A stretch of 46,899 nt of DNA from Gemmatimonadota bacterium. GTDB lineage: Bacteria > Gemmatimonadota > Gemmatimonadetes > Gemmatimonadales > GWC2-71-9. Positions 36,237 through 44,636 of this stretch are shown here, piece by piece; position 1 is the stretch's first letter, and each line of letters starts with the position of its first letter. The stretch spans positions 1 through 46,899 of the forward strand of contig JANXXJ010000324.1 of the NCBI GenBank assembly GCA_025350665.1, in the 5' to 3' direction. The notes beneath the pieces were generated by a model, which had not been told where the DNA came from, ran no database searches, and saw only the letters and a list, made by a program, of their open reading frames with translations. Position numbers and translations under genes: made by a program.

Positions 36237-36985
36237 TCCCGATACTCCGGCTTGGTTCGTTCAAGCCGTTTTTCGAGCAGGGCGACACCGGACACCTTGA
36301 GGAGCAAGCCGGTCATGACCGCCGGACCAACGGCGGTCCACCATCCCCCCGCCGGCGCCGCGAGCGCGTAGATGCCCCACCAGACACAGGCGTCACCGAA
36401 GTAGTTCGGATGCCGAGTGTACCGCCAGAGGCCATGATCGAGCACCCGACCCCGGTTGGCCGGATCGGCCTTGAAGCGGATCAATTGCCAGTCGCCAATC
36501 GACTCGAAGCCGAAGCCAATCAGCCAGACCGCCAGGCCAAGCCACACCAGGGGGTGGCTCACCGATCCGTCGCCACGGGCGGCAACAAGCACCGGGAGCG
36601 AGACCACCCACATGATCAGGCCTTGGAGGAAGTGCACCGTCACCAGGTTCAGGAACGGCCAGGTCGGTCCGCCCCTCGCCCGCATGGCCCGGTAGCGGTA
36701 GTCCTCCCCCTGGCCCCAGTTCCGCCACGTGAGGTAGACCGAGAGCCGCAGGCCCCAGGCCGAGACCAGCCCCAACGTGAGCACCCGAACTCCGGTTGAG
36801 CCGGCGCCCTGATCGCCCGTCTGCCAGTAGACCCACGCCAGGGCCACGAACCCGAGGCCCCAGAACCGGTCCACCAGACTGGCGTCCTTCCGCAGGATGC
36901 TCCCCACCCAGACGAGCGTCATCAGGCCGAGGGCCACGACCAAGCCCCAGCCCGCGGCCGCGAGCGGCGACCCGATCGGATTCAT
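36182..36985 (-). CDS. DUF1295 family membrane protein (steroid 5-alpha-reductase fold)
   Basis: 267-residue multi-helix protein of the steroid-reductase/DUF1295 fold, probably reductase- or lipid-modification-like. Visible: DRFWGLGFVALAWVYWQTGD, LRLSVYLTWRNWGQGEDYRYRAMR, and the diagnostic C-terminal motif LWRYTRHPNYFGDACVWWG ending EYRDYVARTSPFFP. The start is the ATG overlapping the DUF1475 stop (ATGA). The reading frame upstream of it is not used. Electron-donor partner is unknown; these proteins act on membrane lipids in other systems. The end overlaps the DUF2878 gene on the other strand. Confidence 0.9.
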   Translation of the reverse strand: MNPIGSPLAAAGWGLVVALGLMTLVWVGSILRKDASLVDRFWGLGFVALAWVYWQTGDQGAGSTGVRVLTLGLVSAWGLRLSVYLTWRNWGQGEDYRYRAMRARGGPTWPFLNLVTVHFLQGLIMWVVSLPVLVAARGDGSVSHPLVWLGLAVWLIGFGFESIGDWQLIRFKADPANRGRVLDHGLWRYTRHPNYFGDACVWWGIYALAAPAGGWWTAVGPAVMTGLLLKVSGVALLEKRLERTKPEYRDYVARTSPFFPRPPRSAA

Positions 36986-37317
36986 GCAGGCCTGCGCTGA
37001 AAGAGGCCGTCGATCCCCGTCCCCGGGGCGAGTCGGGTCAAGGCGAGGAGGAAGTAGCCGACAATCGCAATGTTCCCCAGGGTCATCAGGAGGACGAACC
37101 AGAGAATGCGGGCCGATGTGGTCGCCTCGCGCCATGCAATCCACACGAACACGGCGCCGAAGCCGAAATACGCGTCCGCCAGAGTGGCCCGAAACCACGG
37201 TTCGGGCCAAAGCCGGGATCCGGCGGCGAACACGCCCTCAGCGAGGGAGGCCGATACGGTGAGGTAAAGCATCGCGCCGAGCACCGCCGCGAACCCAACA
37301 ACGAGCAAGCGTCTCAT
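36982..37317 (-). CDS. DUF1475-like membrane protein
   Basis: 111 residues, three predicted membrane helices: LLVVGFAAVLGAMLYLTVSA, FRATLADAYFGFGAVFVWIA and RILWFVLLMTLGNIAIVGYF, separated by short loops with REATTS. The pattern W-x5-LxDxYxGF and the terminal GNxAxxxYxLxAL match DUF1475 proteins as I remember them. I use the ATG beginning MRRLLVVG; an alternative is 24 bases upstream. No function is known. It is followed by DUF1295 and lies 45 bases from the recG end. Confidence 0.7.
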   Translation of the reverse strand: MRRLLVVGFAAVLGAMLYLTVSASLAEGVFAAGSRLWPEPWFRATLADAYFGFGAVFVWIAWREATTSARILWFVLLMTLGNIAIVGYFLLALTRLAPGTGIDGLFQRRPA

Positions 37318-37362
37318 GTAGTCACTTTTCAACAATATCATGAGGTGTGAGCTTTCTTGGGA

Positions 37363-39435
37363 TCATCCAACTCGAAACAAGATCTCCGCTTTGGGGTAAC
37401 GAGCGAGTGCCCGCTCCCGGAGAGCCTTGTGGCGGGTTTGATCGAGACTCGGATCCGCAGACAGGACCGCCTTCGTTAGTTCCCTGGCCTGCGCCAGCAG
37501 GTCGTTGTCATCCGGAAATCGGGCCACTCGAATGTCCGCTGCACCGGACTGGCGCTGGCCAAGCAGATCACCATGACGGCGTTCCTCCAGGTCCAGCTCC
37601 GCAATCTTGAAGCCATCCGTAGTTGCCGCGAACGCCTTGAGCCGGGGCATCGGCATCCGGGTCACGAGGACGCAGTGACTTGCCTGCCCTCCGCGGCCGA
37701 CCCGGCCGCGCAACTGGTGTAGCTGGGCCAATCCGAATCGCTCCGGGTGCTCGATCACCATCGTCGTGGCGTTGGCAACATCGATCCCGACTTCGATCAC
37801 GGTGGTCGCGACCAGCACATGAAGGGTCCCCTCCCGGAACGCCCGCATCACCTGATCCCGCTCCGTGGCCTTGAGCCGGCCGTGGACCAGACCGACGACC
37901 AGTTCCGGCCAGCGGGCGGCCAAGGTGTCGGCCATGGTCTTGGCGGCCATGAGATCGGCCTTCTCAGTCTCCTCGATGACCGGCAGGACCACGTAGGCCT
38001 GGCGGCCGGCAAGGCACTCGTCTCGAACGAAATCCAGCACCCGATCCCGCTGGCTGTCGCTCCGGACCGAGGTCCGGATGGCGCCGCGCCCCGGGGGACG
38101 TTCCTTGAGAACGCTCATGTCGAGATCACCGTACCGGGTCAGGGCCAGGGACCGGGGGATCGGTGTGGCCGAGAGCAGGAGTACGTCGGGGGCCGACCCC
38201 TTCCCCATCAGCGCCGCCCGCTGCTCGACCCCGAATCGGTGTTGCTCGTCGATCACGACCACGCCCAGGCGATGGAAGGTCACCGTTTCCTGGACCAGAG
38301 CGTGGGTTCCGACCACGATTCGCATGGCACCGGTCGCCAGCTGACGCTTGATCCGGGTCTTGTCGGCGGCGGTCAGGCGCCCGACCAGGAGCCCCGGTTC
38401 GATTCCAAGAGGCGCGAGCAGCCGGCTCAGCGTCGCATGGTGCTGCTCCACGAGGAGCTCCGTTGGGGCCATCAGCGCCGCCTGGTAGTCGTTTTCCGCG
38501 GCCAGGAGCATGGCAAATAGGGCCACGACGGTCTTCCCGGTGCCGACGTCACCCATCAGCAGCCGGTGCATCCGCTCCGGCGCCGTCATGTCAGCCGTGA
38601 TTTCCTTGATCGCCCGCTTCTGGTCATTGGTCAACGGCCAGGGGAGGTGATCCTTGAGCTGGCTGGTCAGCTGGCGCTTGACCTCGAAGGCCACTCCCTG
38701 GCGACCGCGCTTGGCCACCTCCCGAGCGCGCCCCAGCATCAGCTGCAGATCCACCAACTCGTCAAGCGCCAGGCGCCGTCGGCCCCGCTCCGCTTCCGCC
38801 GTGGAGGATGGGTGGTGGACCTGGCGGAGGGCGTCGGGCAGCGTCGGCAGGTCGAAGCGGAGGCGGAGCTCATCGGGCAGGATCTCCGGCGACAAGCCGA
38901 TCAGCTGGTCGAGGTGGCGGCCGATCAGGCCGCGGATCACCTTGTGACTGAGCCCGTGGGTGGCCGGGTACACCGGCAGCACCCGACCGGCCGCGATCGG
39001 ATCGGGACCGTCCCCGTCCTCCGCCTCGGCGAGCACGACGAACTCGCGCGGTGCGAGCTGGCGGCCGTGGTAAAAGCGGATCGGTCCGGCGACCAGGAGG
39101 GTCTGCCCGATTTCGATCGACCGATCGAGGAAGGCCTGACCCGGCCAGACACACTCGATCGCCCCGGTCTCGTCGCGCAGTACCACATGGAAGATCCGGA
39201 GGCCGCGACGGGTCGGCAGGATCCCCTTGGCCGCCACGCGGCCTACGACCGCGGCATCCTCGCCAACCTTGAGACGCGCGATGGGCGAGACCATCGAGGC
39301 GTCGATGTAGCGGTGGGGGAGGTGCCAGAGCAGGTCGTGCGCCGTCGCGATGCCAAGTCGTGCGAGAGCATCGGACCGTCGTTCACCAATGCCCTTGAGG
39401 AACTTGACCGGGGTATCGAGGCGAAGGGGCGCCAT
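37363..39435 (-). CDS. recG: ATP-dependent DNA helicase RecG
   Basis: Branch-migration helicase that processes stalled forks and recombination intermediates. The 690-residue product has the wedge domain with OB fold (RRGLRIFHVVLRDETGAIEC), the P-loop LLMGDVGTGKTVVALFAML (residues 295-302), the DEQH box VVVIDEQHRFGVEQRAALM, and helicase motifs VLLLSATPIPRSLAL and VEVGIDVANATTMVIEHPERFGLAQLHQLRGRVGRG, which is a hallmark of RecG. The C-terminal LDLEERRHGDLLGQRQSGA is also specific. The ATG overlaps the ftsY stop (TGATG). Confidence 0.98.
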   Translation of the reverse strand: MAPLRLDTPVKFLKGIGERRSDALARLGIATAHDLLWHLPHRYIDASMVSPIARLKVGEDAAVVGRVAAKGILPTRRGLRIFHVVLRDETGAIECVWPGQAFLDRSIEIGQTLLVAGPIRFYHGRQLAPREFVVLAEAEDGDGPDPIAAGRVLPVYPATHGLSHKVIRGLIGRHLDQLIGLSPEILPDELRLRFDLPTLPDALRQVHHPSSTAEAERGRRRLALDELVDLQLMLGRAREVAKRGRQGVAFEVKRQLTSQLKDHLPWPLTNDQKRAIKEITADMTAPERMHRLLMGDVGTGKTVVALFAMLLAAENDYQAALMAPTELLVEQHHATLSRLLAPLGIEPGLLVGRLTAADKTRIKRQLATGAMRIVVGTHALVQETVTFHRLGVVVIDEQHRFGVEQRAALMGKGSAPDVLLLSATPIPRSLALTRYGDLDMSVLKERPPGRGAIRTSVRSDSQRDRVLDFVRDECLAGRQAYVVLPVIEETEKADLMAAKTMADTLAARWPELVVGLVHGRLKATERDQVMRAFREGTLHVLVATTVIEVGIDVANATTMVIEHPERFGLAQLHQLRGRVGRGGQASHCVLVTRMPMPRLKAFAATTDGFKIAELDLEERRHGDLLGQRQSGAADIRVARFPDDNDLLAQARELTKAVLSADPSLDQTRHKALRERALARYPKAEILFRVG

Positions 39436-40370
39436 CAGGCATCATCGCCGGCGGCCACCAGGTCACGGGCGAATTGCCGCGGATCGAACTCAACCAGATC
39501 GTCGAGTGTCTCGCCGAACCCGAGGAATCGGATCGGGACCGCCAGTTCGCGACGAAGGGCCACCGCGGCCCCACCCCGGGCCGTCCCGTCGAGTTTGGTG
39601 ATGATGAGACCGGTCGGCGCGATTGATTCGGTGAACTGCTTCGCCTGCTGGACCGCGTTCTGGCCGACCGTGCCGTCGAGCACCAGCAACGCCTCGTGGG
39701 GCGCACCCGGGATCTTCCGCCCGATGACGCGGCCAACCTTCCGGAGCTCCTCCATCAGGCCTTCCTGGGTGTGAAGGCGCCCGGCGGTGTCGATGATGAC
39801 GAGGGAGACCTTCCGAGCCACGGCTGCCTCGAGTCCGTCGAACGCAACGGCGGCCGGGTCGCCGCCGGGGGCGCCGCTGACACAGGGCACCCCGATCCGC
39901 TCGGCCCACGTCTTGAGTTGGTCGATGGCGCCCGCCCGGTAGGTATCTGCGGCGACGAGGAGGACCTGGTCTCCCTGAGCCTTGAAGCGAGCGGCGAGCT
40001 TGGCGACGGAGGTGGTCTTCCCAGTACCATTGACCCCCATCACGACGAGCACGGTCGGGCCGGACGCCGCTCGGGCGAGCCGTCCCGGGTCCGGAGGACC
40101 CGTCAAGAGCGTCGCGACCCGCTCGACGATGGCCTGCTTGACGTCATCCTCGCTCTTGAGCGTTCCGCGACGGACCAGGACTTCGAGTTCGTCGACAATC
40201 TCGGTGGTGGCGGCAATGCCGAAGTCGGCTTCCAGCAGCACCTGCTCCATCGCCTCGATATCGGCGGCCTTGAATCCGCGCACCAACGCGCCGACATCGG
40301 TCAGGGCCAGGCGTTTGATCTTGCCCCACAGGGAGAGCTTTCGCCCGGCGGTTACGCGAGAGGTTGCCAT
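39435..40370 (-). CDS. ftsY: Signal recognition particle receptor FtsY
   Basis: GTPase that docks the signal recognition particle at the membrane. The 311-residue product has only a short N-terminal region, then the N and G domains: NGTGKTTSVAKLAARFK (P-loop), LLVAADTYRAGAIDQLKTWAER, VIIDTAGRLHTQEGLMEEL, LVLDGTVGQNAVQQAKQF, TKLDGTARGGAAVALRREL and VPIRFLGFGETLDDL. The acidic A domain of E. coli FtsY is missing, as in many bacteria. The stop overlaps the recG start. Co-translational insertion of membrane proteins such as those encoded nearby depends on it. Confidence 0.98.
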   Translation of the reverse strand: MATSRVTAGRKLSLWGKIKRLALTDVGALVRGFKAADIEAMEQVLLEADFGIAATTEIVDELEVLVRRGTLKSEDDVKQAIVERVATLLTGPPDPGRLARAASGPTVLVVMGVNGTGKTTSVAKLAARFKAQGDQVLLVAADTYRAGAIDQLKTWAERIGVPCVSGAPGGDPAAVAFDGLEAAVARKVSLVIIDTAGRLHTQEGLMEELRKVGRVIGRKIPGAPHEALLVLDGTVGQNAVQQAKQFTESIAPTGLIITKLDGTARGGAAVALRRELAVPIRFLGFGETLDDLVEFDPRQFARDLVAAGDDA

Positions 40371-40387
40371 GGCGGGAATCTAGCGGG

Positions 40388-42175
40388 TCAGCGGAGGCCG
40401 TTCCGGCGCCGCCACCACCATTCGCCGCAGAAGGCCGTCGCAGCCAGCGCGAACAGCCACCACTTGTCCCGGAGCGGGTCCCGGGACGGCGGCGGCGCAC
40501 CGCTCGGCGCCCGGTCGGCGATCGTCACCGGCCGCGGCAGCCATTCATCGCTGTACTCCTCGACGCCCATCACGCCCGACCCACCGCCTTGCAGTCGGTA
40601 CCGATAGGCGCCGGGATCGAGCCACAGTTCGGCCCGTCCGGTTCCGTCGAAGCGAAGCGTGTCGGCTCGCGGCCTCGCCCCGCCCAGAATCTCGAGCGCC
40701 ACGGTGGTGAGCCCAGCCTTGAGCCTTTCAAACACGATCGGGCGGCCTCGCGCGGCCACCGCCCGCACGGGCCGGGCGACGCCTGTGCTCGAGTCCGACC
40801 CGCCGAGCAGCCAGCTCGCGGTCGCCGCCACGAGAGATCGGTAAGCCTGATCGCTGCTGCCACCCCGGAAGGCCCATCGCCAGAGTCCGGCCGCGCCAAC
40901 CAGCACTTCGCGGTGGCCGGCCGAATCACGGCCGATCATCGCGGGGCGTTCGACTCCGCGCCGATTGGCCTGCGCCGACAGCCCGATCCAGTCCCGTGGC
41001 CCCGGCGTCAGCGCGGCAATCCCGATCCCGGGGGGAAAACTGTCCACCGGCAAGCCCATCATCGCGCCGGCCACCGGCGACTGGCCACCCGGGAGCAGGT
41101 ACCAGTCGCCCTCCGCTGGAGGCGCCGTTCGGGAGGTGGCGACCCACTCCCAACGGGCCCGTCGCCGCGGTCGGAACCGTTCCGGCGGATCGCCAAAGAT
41201 GACGAGGAGATCGGCGTGAGCGGCCGCCTGTTCGACTTCCGTGGACGACGCCGGGGTCAGTTCGCCCATCCGGCTCCAGCGGGTGCCGTCAATCAAGAAA
41301 TAGCCCCGCACCGGCAGGGCCGAAACATCGGCCAGGGCCCGGAAGAAGAAACGGCTCTCCCAGCCGGCCGGCGCCGCCACGACCACGACGCCGGGCGTGG
41401 GGACGACGGTCACCGCATGCAGCCGGCGGTCGGTCCTCGGTTCCAGGTCCGCGGCGGCCCGGAGCGAGACCGTGAGCAGGTGATCGCCGGGTCCGGCGCT
41501 CGCCGGCAGCGGCCCCTCAATCACGCCGGTGCCGTTGCCAGCGGTGAGTTTGATCACGCCACTGAGCCATCGAGAGGCACCGTCAGCGACGTCAACCGTG
41601 ATTTCACGACGGTCTGGCATCCCGAAACCCGCAACGTCCACCTCGAGCCGGATGGTGTCGCCCACAGTCAGCCGGCTCGGCCCGGCGACCCGGGTCAAGG
41701 CCAGGTCCGCGACGTGACGGCGAGGGAACACCTTGATCCCGGTTTGGGCGAGGATGTCCGCCGGCACATCCGGCGCATCCTCGACCTCGCCATCGGAGAG
41801 GAGCCAGACCGGGCGCCCACCCGCGGACGCGGCGGTCACGGCCGAGGCGATCAGAGACCGGCCCCCGTTTGGGGACGAGTCCGCCGCGATCGCCCCGATC
41901 GGCCGCCAGTCGCCGAGGCGCGCCGCTTCGCGTCTGGCATCGGCCCAGGCGCCGCCGGCGCCGGCCATGCTGAACGAGGCATCGAGCAGGACGACGGGCC
42001 GGAGCGAGGCCGGCGCCCGGGCGCAGGAGAAGTCGGCGGCCAGGATGCCGAGGGCGATCAGAGCCAGGGCCCGAAGAGCCATTGGAATGATAGCCCTTCG
42101 CCCAAGTCGCTCGAGCCACAGATACATGGCGAGCGGCAGACCGATCGCCACCAGGAGGACTGCGAGTGCGGTCAC
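40388..42175 (-). CDS. von Willebrand factor A-domain membrane protein, BatA-like
   Basis: 595-residue membrane protein of unknown function. N-terminal helices (TALAVLLVAIGLPLAMYLW, PMALRALALIALGILAADF), then a vWA-type domain with the metal-binding motif VVLLDASFSMAGAGG (Asp65, Ser67, Ser69), a long beta-rich segment (SRLTVGDTIRLEVDV, PGDHLLTVSLRA) and a C-terminal helix DKWWLFALAATAFCGEWWWR ending in RRRNGLR. The start is the GTG at 42175; the frame upstream is inside the M23 gene. Architecture resembles large Bat-like or DUF58-neighbour proteins. Twelve bases separate it from the M23 stop; ftsY follows. It lies with division and secretion genes, so a surface or envelope role is likely. Confidence 0.85.
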   Translation of the reverse strand: MTALAVLLVAIGLPLAMYLWLERLGRRAIIPMALRALALIALGILAADFSCARAPASLRPVVLLDASFSMAGAGGAWADARREAARLGDWRPIGAIAADSSPNGGRSLIASAVTAASAGGRPVWLLSDGEVEDAPDVPADILAQTGIKVFPRRHVADLALTRVAGPSRLTVGDTIRLEVDVAGFGMPDRREITVDVADGASRWLSGVIKLTAGNGTGVIEGPLPASAGPGDHLLTVSLRAAADLEPRTDRRLHAVTVVPTPGVVVVAAPAGWESRFFFRALADVSALPVRGYFLIDGTRWSRMGELTPASSTEVEQAAAHADLLVIFGDPPERFRPRRRARWEWVATSRTAPPAEGDWYLLPGGQSPVAGAMMGLPVDSFPPGIGIAALTPGPRDWIGLSAQANRRGVERPAMIGRDSAGHREVLVGAAGLWRWAFRGGSSDQAYRSLVAATASWLLGGSDSSTGVARPVRAVAARGRPIVFERLKAGLTTVALEILGGARPRADTLRFDGTGRAELWLDPGAYRYRLQGGGSGVMGVEEYSDEWLPRPVTIADRAPSGAPPPSRDPLRDKWWLFALAATAFCGEWWWRRRNGLR

Positions 42176-42186
42176 GAGTCTGGGAC

Positions 42187-43443
42187 CTAGTCTCTGCCCG
42201 CGATGGCCCGGCCGACCATGGCGGACTGGGGCCGGAGTATAAGTCGCAGGCGATCGCGTTCGCGGCGGAAGGCGGCCATATCCTTCGGCGGCACCGGGTC
42301 GCCGGTGCCGAGGTCCACCTTCGCCGGATCGCGGGCGGCGCCGTTCATCCGGAACTCGTAGTGCAGATGAGGCGCGGTGGCGAGCCCGGTGGAGCCGACA
42401 TAGCCGATCACCTCGCCCTGGTGAACTCGGCCTCCAGCCCTGAGGCTCCTGGCAAAGGCGCTGAGATGCCCGTAGCGGGTCGTGATGCCATTCTGGTGCC
42501 TGATCTCGATCATCCGGCCGTAGCCGCCCGCCCAACCAGCACTGGCGACGGTGCCGTCCCCAGCTGCCATCACGGGGGTGCCGGAGCCGGCGGCGTAGTC
42601 GACGCCCTCATGGCGCCGCCAGATTCCGAGAATCGGGTGGAACCGTGATTTGCTGAAGTTGGACGCGACCCGGCGGAACTCAACCGGCGCGCGCAGGAAG
42701 GCACGCCGCAGCGACTGGCCGGCCTCATCGAAATATTGGACCTGGCCGGCCGAGGCGTCGAACCGGTAGGCGGTCAGACGGCGCGGACCGACCTGCAGAT
42801 CAGTCGCGAGGATCCGCCCCAATCGGGACTCGCCCCGCTCGCTGGTCTCGCGCTCGAACACGATCGCAAAGCGATCCTCGGGCTGGAGGTCGCGGGTAAA
42901 GTCGACTTCCCAGGCAAAGACATCGGCGAGATCCCAGGCGAGTCGGACGCGGAGATCCGGGTCCAACGGTTCGGTTCCCGCGGCAGCGGTCATGGCGTCG
43001 TACAGGGACGTGGCCACCCGCCCTTCCACGCGCGCGGTATGGCCGGTCCACCGGATCGGGCGCCGTTCCGCGACCCAGCGGTCCTCGGAGCGAAGCAGCC
43101 TGGTCTCTTCGTCGGGGGCGGTCCGGATCGTGACATCGTTCGGCGCCGACGCGGAATCGCGGTGGCCGAACCGGAACACGAGGCCGGCCCGGAGTCGGCG
43201 GGGGTCGAAATGGAGGCGACCGGCGAGATCGGCGAGCATCTGCGTGCCGATGCCGTGCCGCCCGAAGACGTCGCCTAACGATTCACCGGGGTGCAGGGTG
43301 TCGTTGGTGACCCACACTCGGGCGACCGGCAGGGTCGGCCGCTGGTGATTCAGCCGGGGCCAAGGCCAGAAACCGAGCGCGGCGAACGTGGCGGCCCCGA
43401 GGAGCACCACGACCGCCGCGCCAAATGCGACCTTCCGACCCAT
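42187..43443 (-). CDS. M23 family metallopeptidase (peptidoglycan hydrolase-like)
   Basis: 418-residue membrane-anchored LytM-domain protein. Near the N-terminus one hydrophobic helix (VAFGAAVVVLLGAATFAALG), then a region with LHPGESLGDVFGRHGIGTQM resembling the LysM-like OapA domain, and, in the last third, the M23 domain with zinc ligands His and Asp in IWRRHEGVDYAAGSGTPVMA, and the final His-x-His in TAPHLHYEFRMNG. Catalytic residues are present, so it is likely an active endopeptidase acting on peptidoglycan. The ATG shares a base with the ftsZ stop (TGATG), so it is probably translated with ftsZ. Confidence 0.93.
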   Translation of the reverse strand: MGRKVAFGAAVVVLLGAATFAALGFWPWPRLNHQRPTLPVARVWVTNDTLHPGESLGDVFGRHGIGTQMLADLAGRLHFDPRRLRAGLVFRFGHRDSASAPNDVTIRTAPDEETRLLRSEDRWVAERRPIRWTGHTARVEGRVATSLYDAMTAAAGTEPLDPDLRVRLAWDLADVFAWEVDFTRDLQPEDRFAIVFERETSERGESRLGRILATDLQVGPRRLTAYRFDASAGQVQYFDEAGQSLRRAFLRAPVEFRRVASNFSKSRFHPILGIWRRHEGVDYAAGSGTPVMAAGDGTVASAGWAGGYGRMIEIRHQNGITTRYGHLSAFARSLRAGGRVHQGEVIGYVGSTGLATAPHLHYEFRMNGAARDPAKVDLGTGDPVPPKDMAAFRRERDRLRLILRPQSAMVGRAIAGRD

Positions 43444-44615
43444 CAATCCATCTGTCGGCGGATGAAGGTCGGAATCTCCATGTCTGGTACCTCGGGCGGC
43501 CCGCCCCGCGGCATGACCGGGGTTTTCGGCAACGGTGCGGCCTGAGGGGCGGGCGTGGCCGCCGGGGTGGGCGCGACCCGCCGCGGCGCCGGGAACGGCA
43601 ACACCCCCGGATGAGGTCGTCCGGCCGCCGGTGACGGCATCGAACCATGGCCGGTAATGGCCCGGTCGAAGCCGGTGGCGATCACCGTGACCCGCACCTC
43701 GCCCTTCATGGACTGGTCGATCGTAGCGCCGAAGATGATCTCCGCGTCGTCGCCCACGGCATCATGGACGATCTCCGCCATGTGGGTGACTTCATCCATG
43801 GTGAGATCGCCGCCGACAATGTGAATCAGCGCCCCCGACGCGCCGGCAATGGAGACATTGTCGAGCAGCGGACTCGAGATCGCGCACTGGGCGGCCTCGA
43901 GGGCCCGGTTCTCGCCCCGGCCGTGGCCGGTGCCCATCAGGGCGGATCCGCCGTTCTGCATCACGGTCCGGACATCGGCAAAGTCCACGTTGATCATGCC
44001 CGTCGCCGTGATCAGACCGGCGATCCCGTGGGTCGCCTGCAGGAGGACTTCGTCCGCCTTCTTGAGCGCGTCCTGAAACAGGATCCCCTTCCCCACGACC
44101 GCGAGCAGTCGCTCGTTCGGTACCACGATCATGGTATCAACGTGCTGACGCATCTCCATAATCCCGGTCTCGGCCTGCTTCATCCGTTTCTTGCCTTCGA
44201 ACAGAAACGGCTTGGTGACAATGCCGACCGTGAGGGCGCCGATGTCGCGGGCCATCTGGGCGATCATCGGGGCGGCACCCGTGCCGGTCCCACCGCCCAT
44301 GCCACACGTCACGAAGACCAGGTCGCTCCCCTGCATGGCCTCGAGCACTTCGTCCCGATTCTCCTCAATCGCCTGCCGCCCGATTTCGGGACGGGCGCCA
44401 GCGCCGAGGCCGCGGGTCAGCTTCTTGCCGATCTGGACTTTGAGATCGGCCTTGTTGCTGACGAGCGCCTGGGAATCGGTATTGACCGAAACAAATTCCA
44501 CCCCGACGAGGTGTTCTTCGATCATCCGATTGACGGCATTGCCACCGCCGCCACCGACGCCGATCACCTTCATCCGGGCATTCTGGACCGGGGGTTCTTC
44601 GATCCGGAAGGTCAT
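43443..44615 (-). CDS. ftsZ: Cell division protein FtsZ
   Basis: Tubulin-like GTPase forming the Z ring. The 390 residues contain the nucleotide-binding N-terminus MKVIGVGGGGGNAVNRMI, the tubulin signature VTCGMGGGTGTGAAPMIA (residues 102-119), NVDFADVRTVMQNGGSALMG (T7 loop region) and the C-terminal peptide PDMEIPTFIRRQMD that binds FtsA. A Pro/Ala-rich linker separates body and peptide. It is the classical end of the ftsQ-ftsA-ftsZ set. AGAGGA lies upstream of the ATG in the 21-base gap after ftsA. Confidence 0.99.
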   Translation of the reverse strand: MTFRIEEPPVQNARMKVIGVGGGGGNAVNRMIEEHLVGVEFVSVNTDSQALVSNKADLKVQIGKKLTRGLGAGARPEIGRQAIEENRDEVLEAMQGSDLVFVTCGMGGGTGTGAAPMIAQMARDIGALTVGIVTKPFLFEGKKRMKQAETGIMEMRQHVDTMIVVPNERLLAVVGKGILFQDALKKADEVLLQATHGIAGLITATGMINVDFADVRTVMQNGGSALMGTGHGRGENRALEAAQCAISSPLLDNVSIAGASGALIHIVGGDLTMDEVTHMAEIVHDAVGDDAEIIFGATIDQSMKGEVRVTVIATGFDRAITGHGSMPSPAAGRPHPGVLPFPAPRRVAPTPAATPAPQAAPLPKTPVMPRGGPPEVPDMEIPTFIRRQMD

Positions 44616-44636
44616 AGCCGTACGTCCTCTCGAGGC

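Noticed and set aside
40364-42190. 608-codon plus-strand frame over the vWA gene
   Set aside because: Antisense to a gene with a clear MIDAS motif and membrane helices; composition is Arg/Gly/Pro-rich noise.
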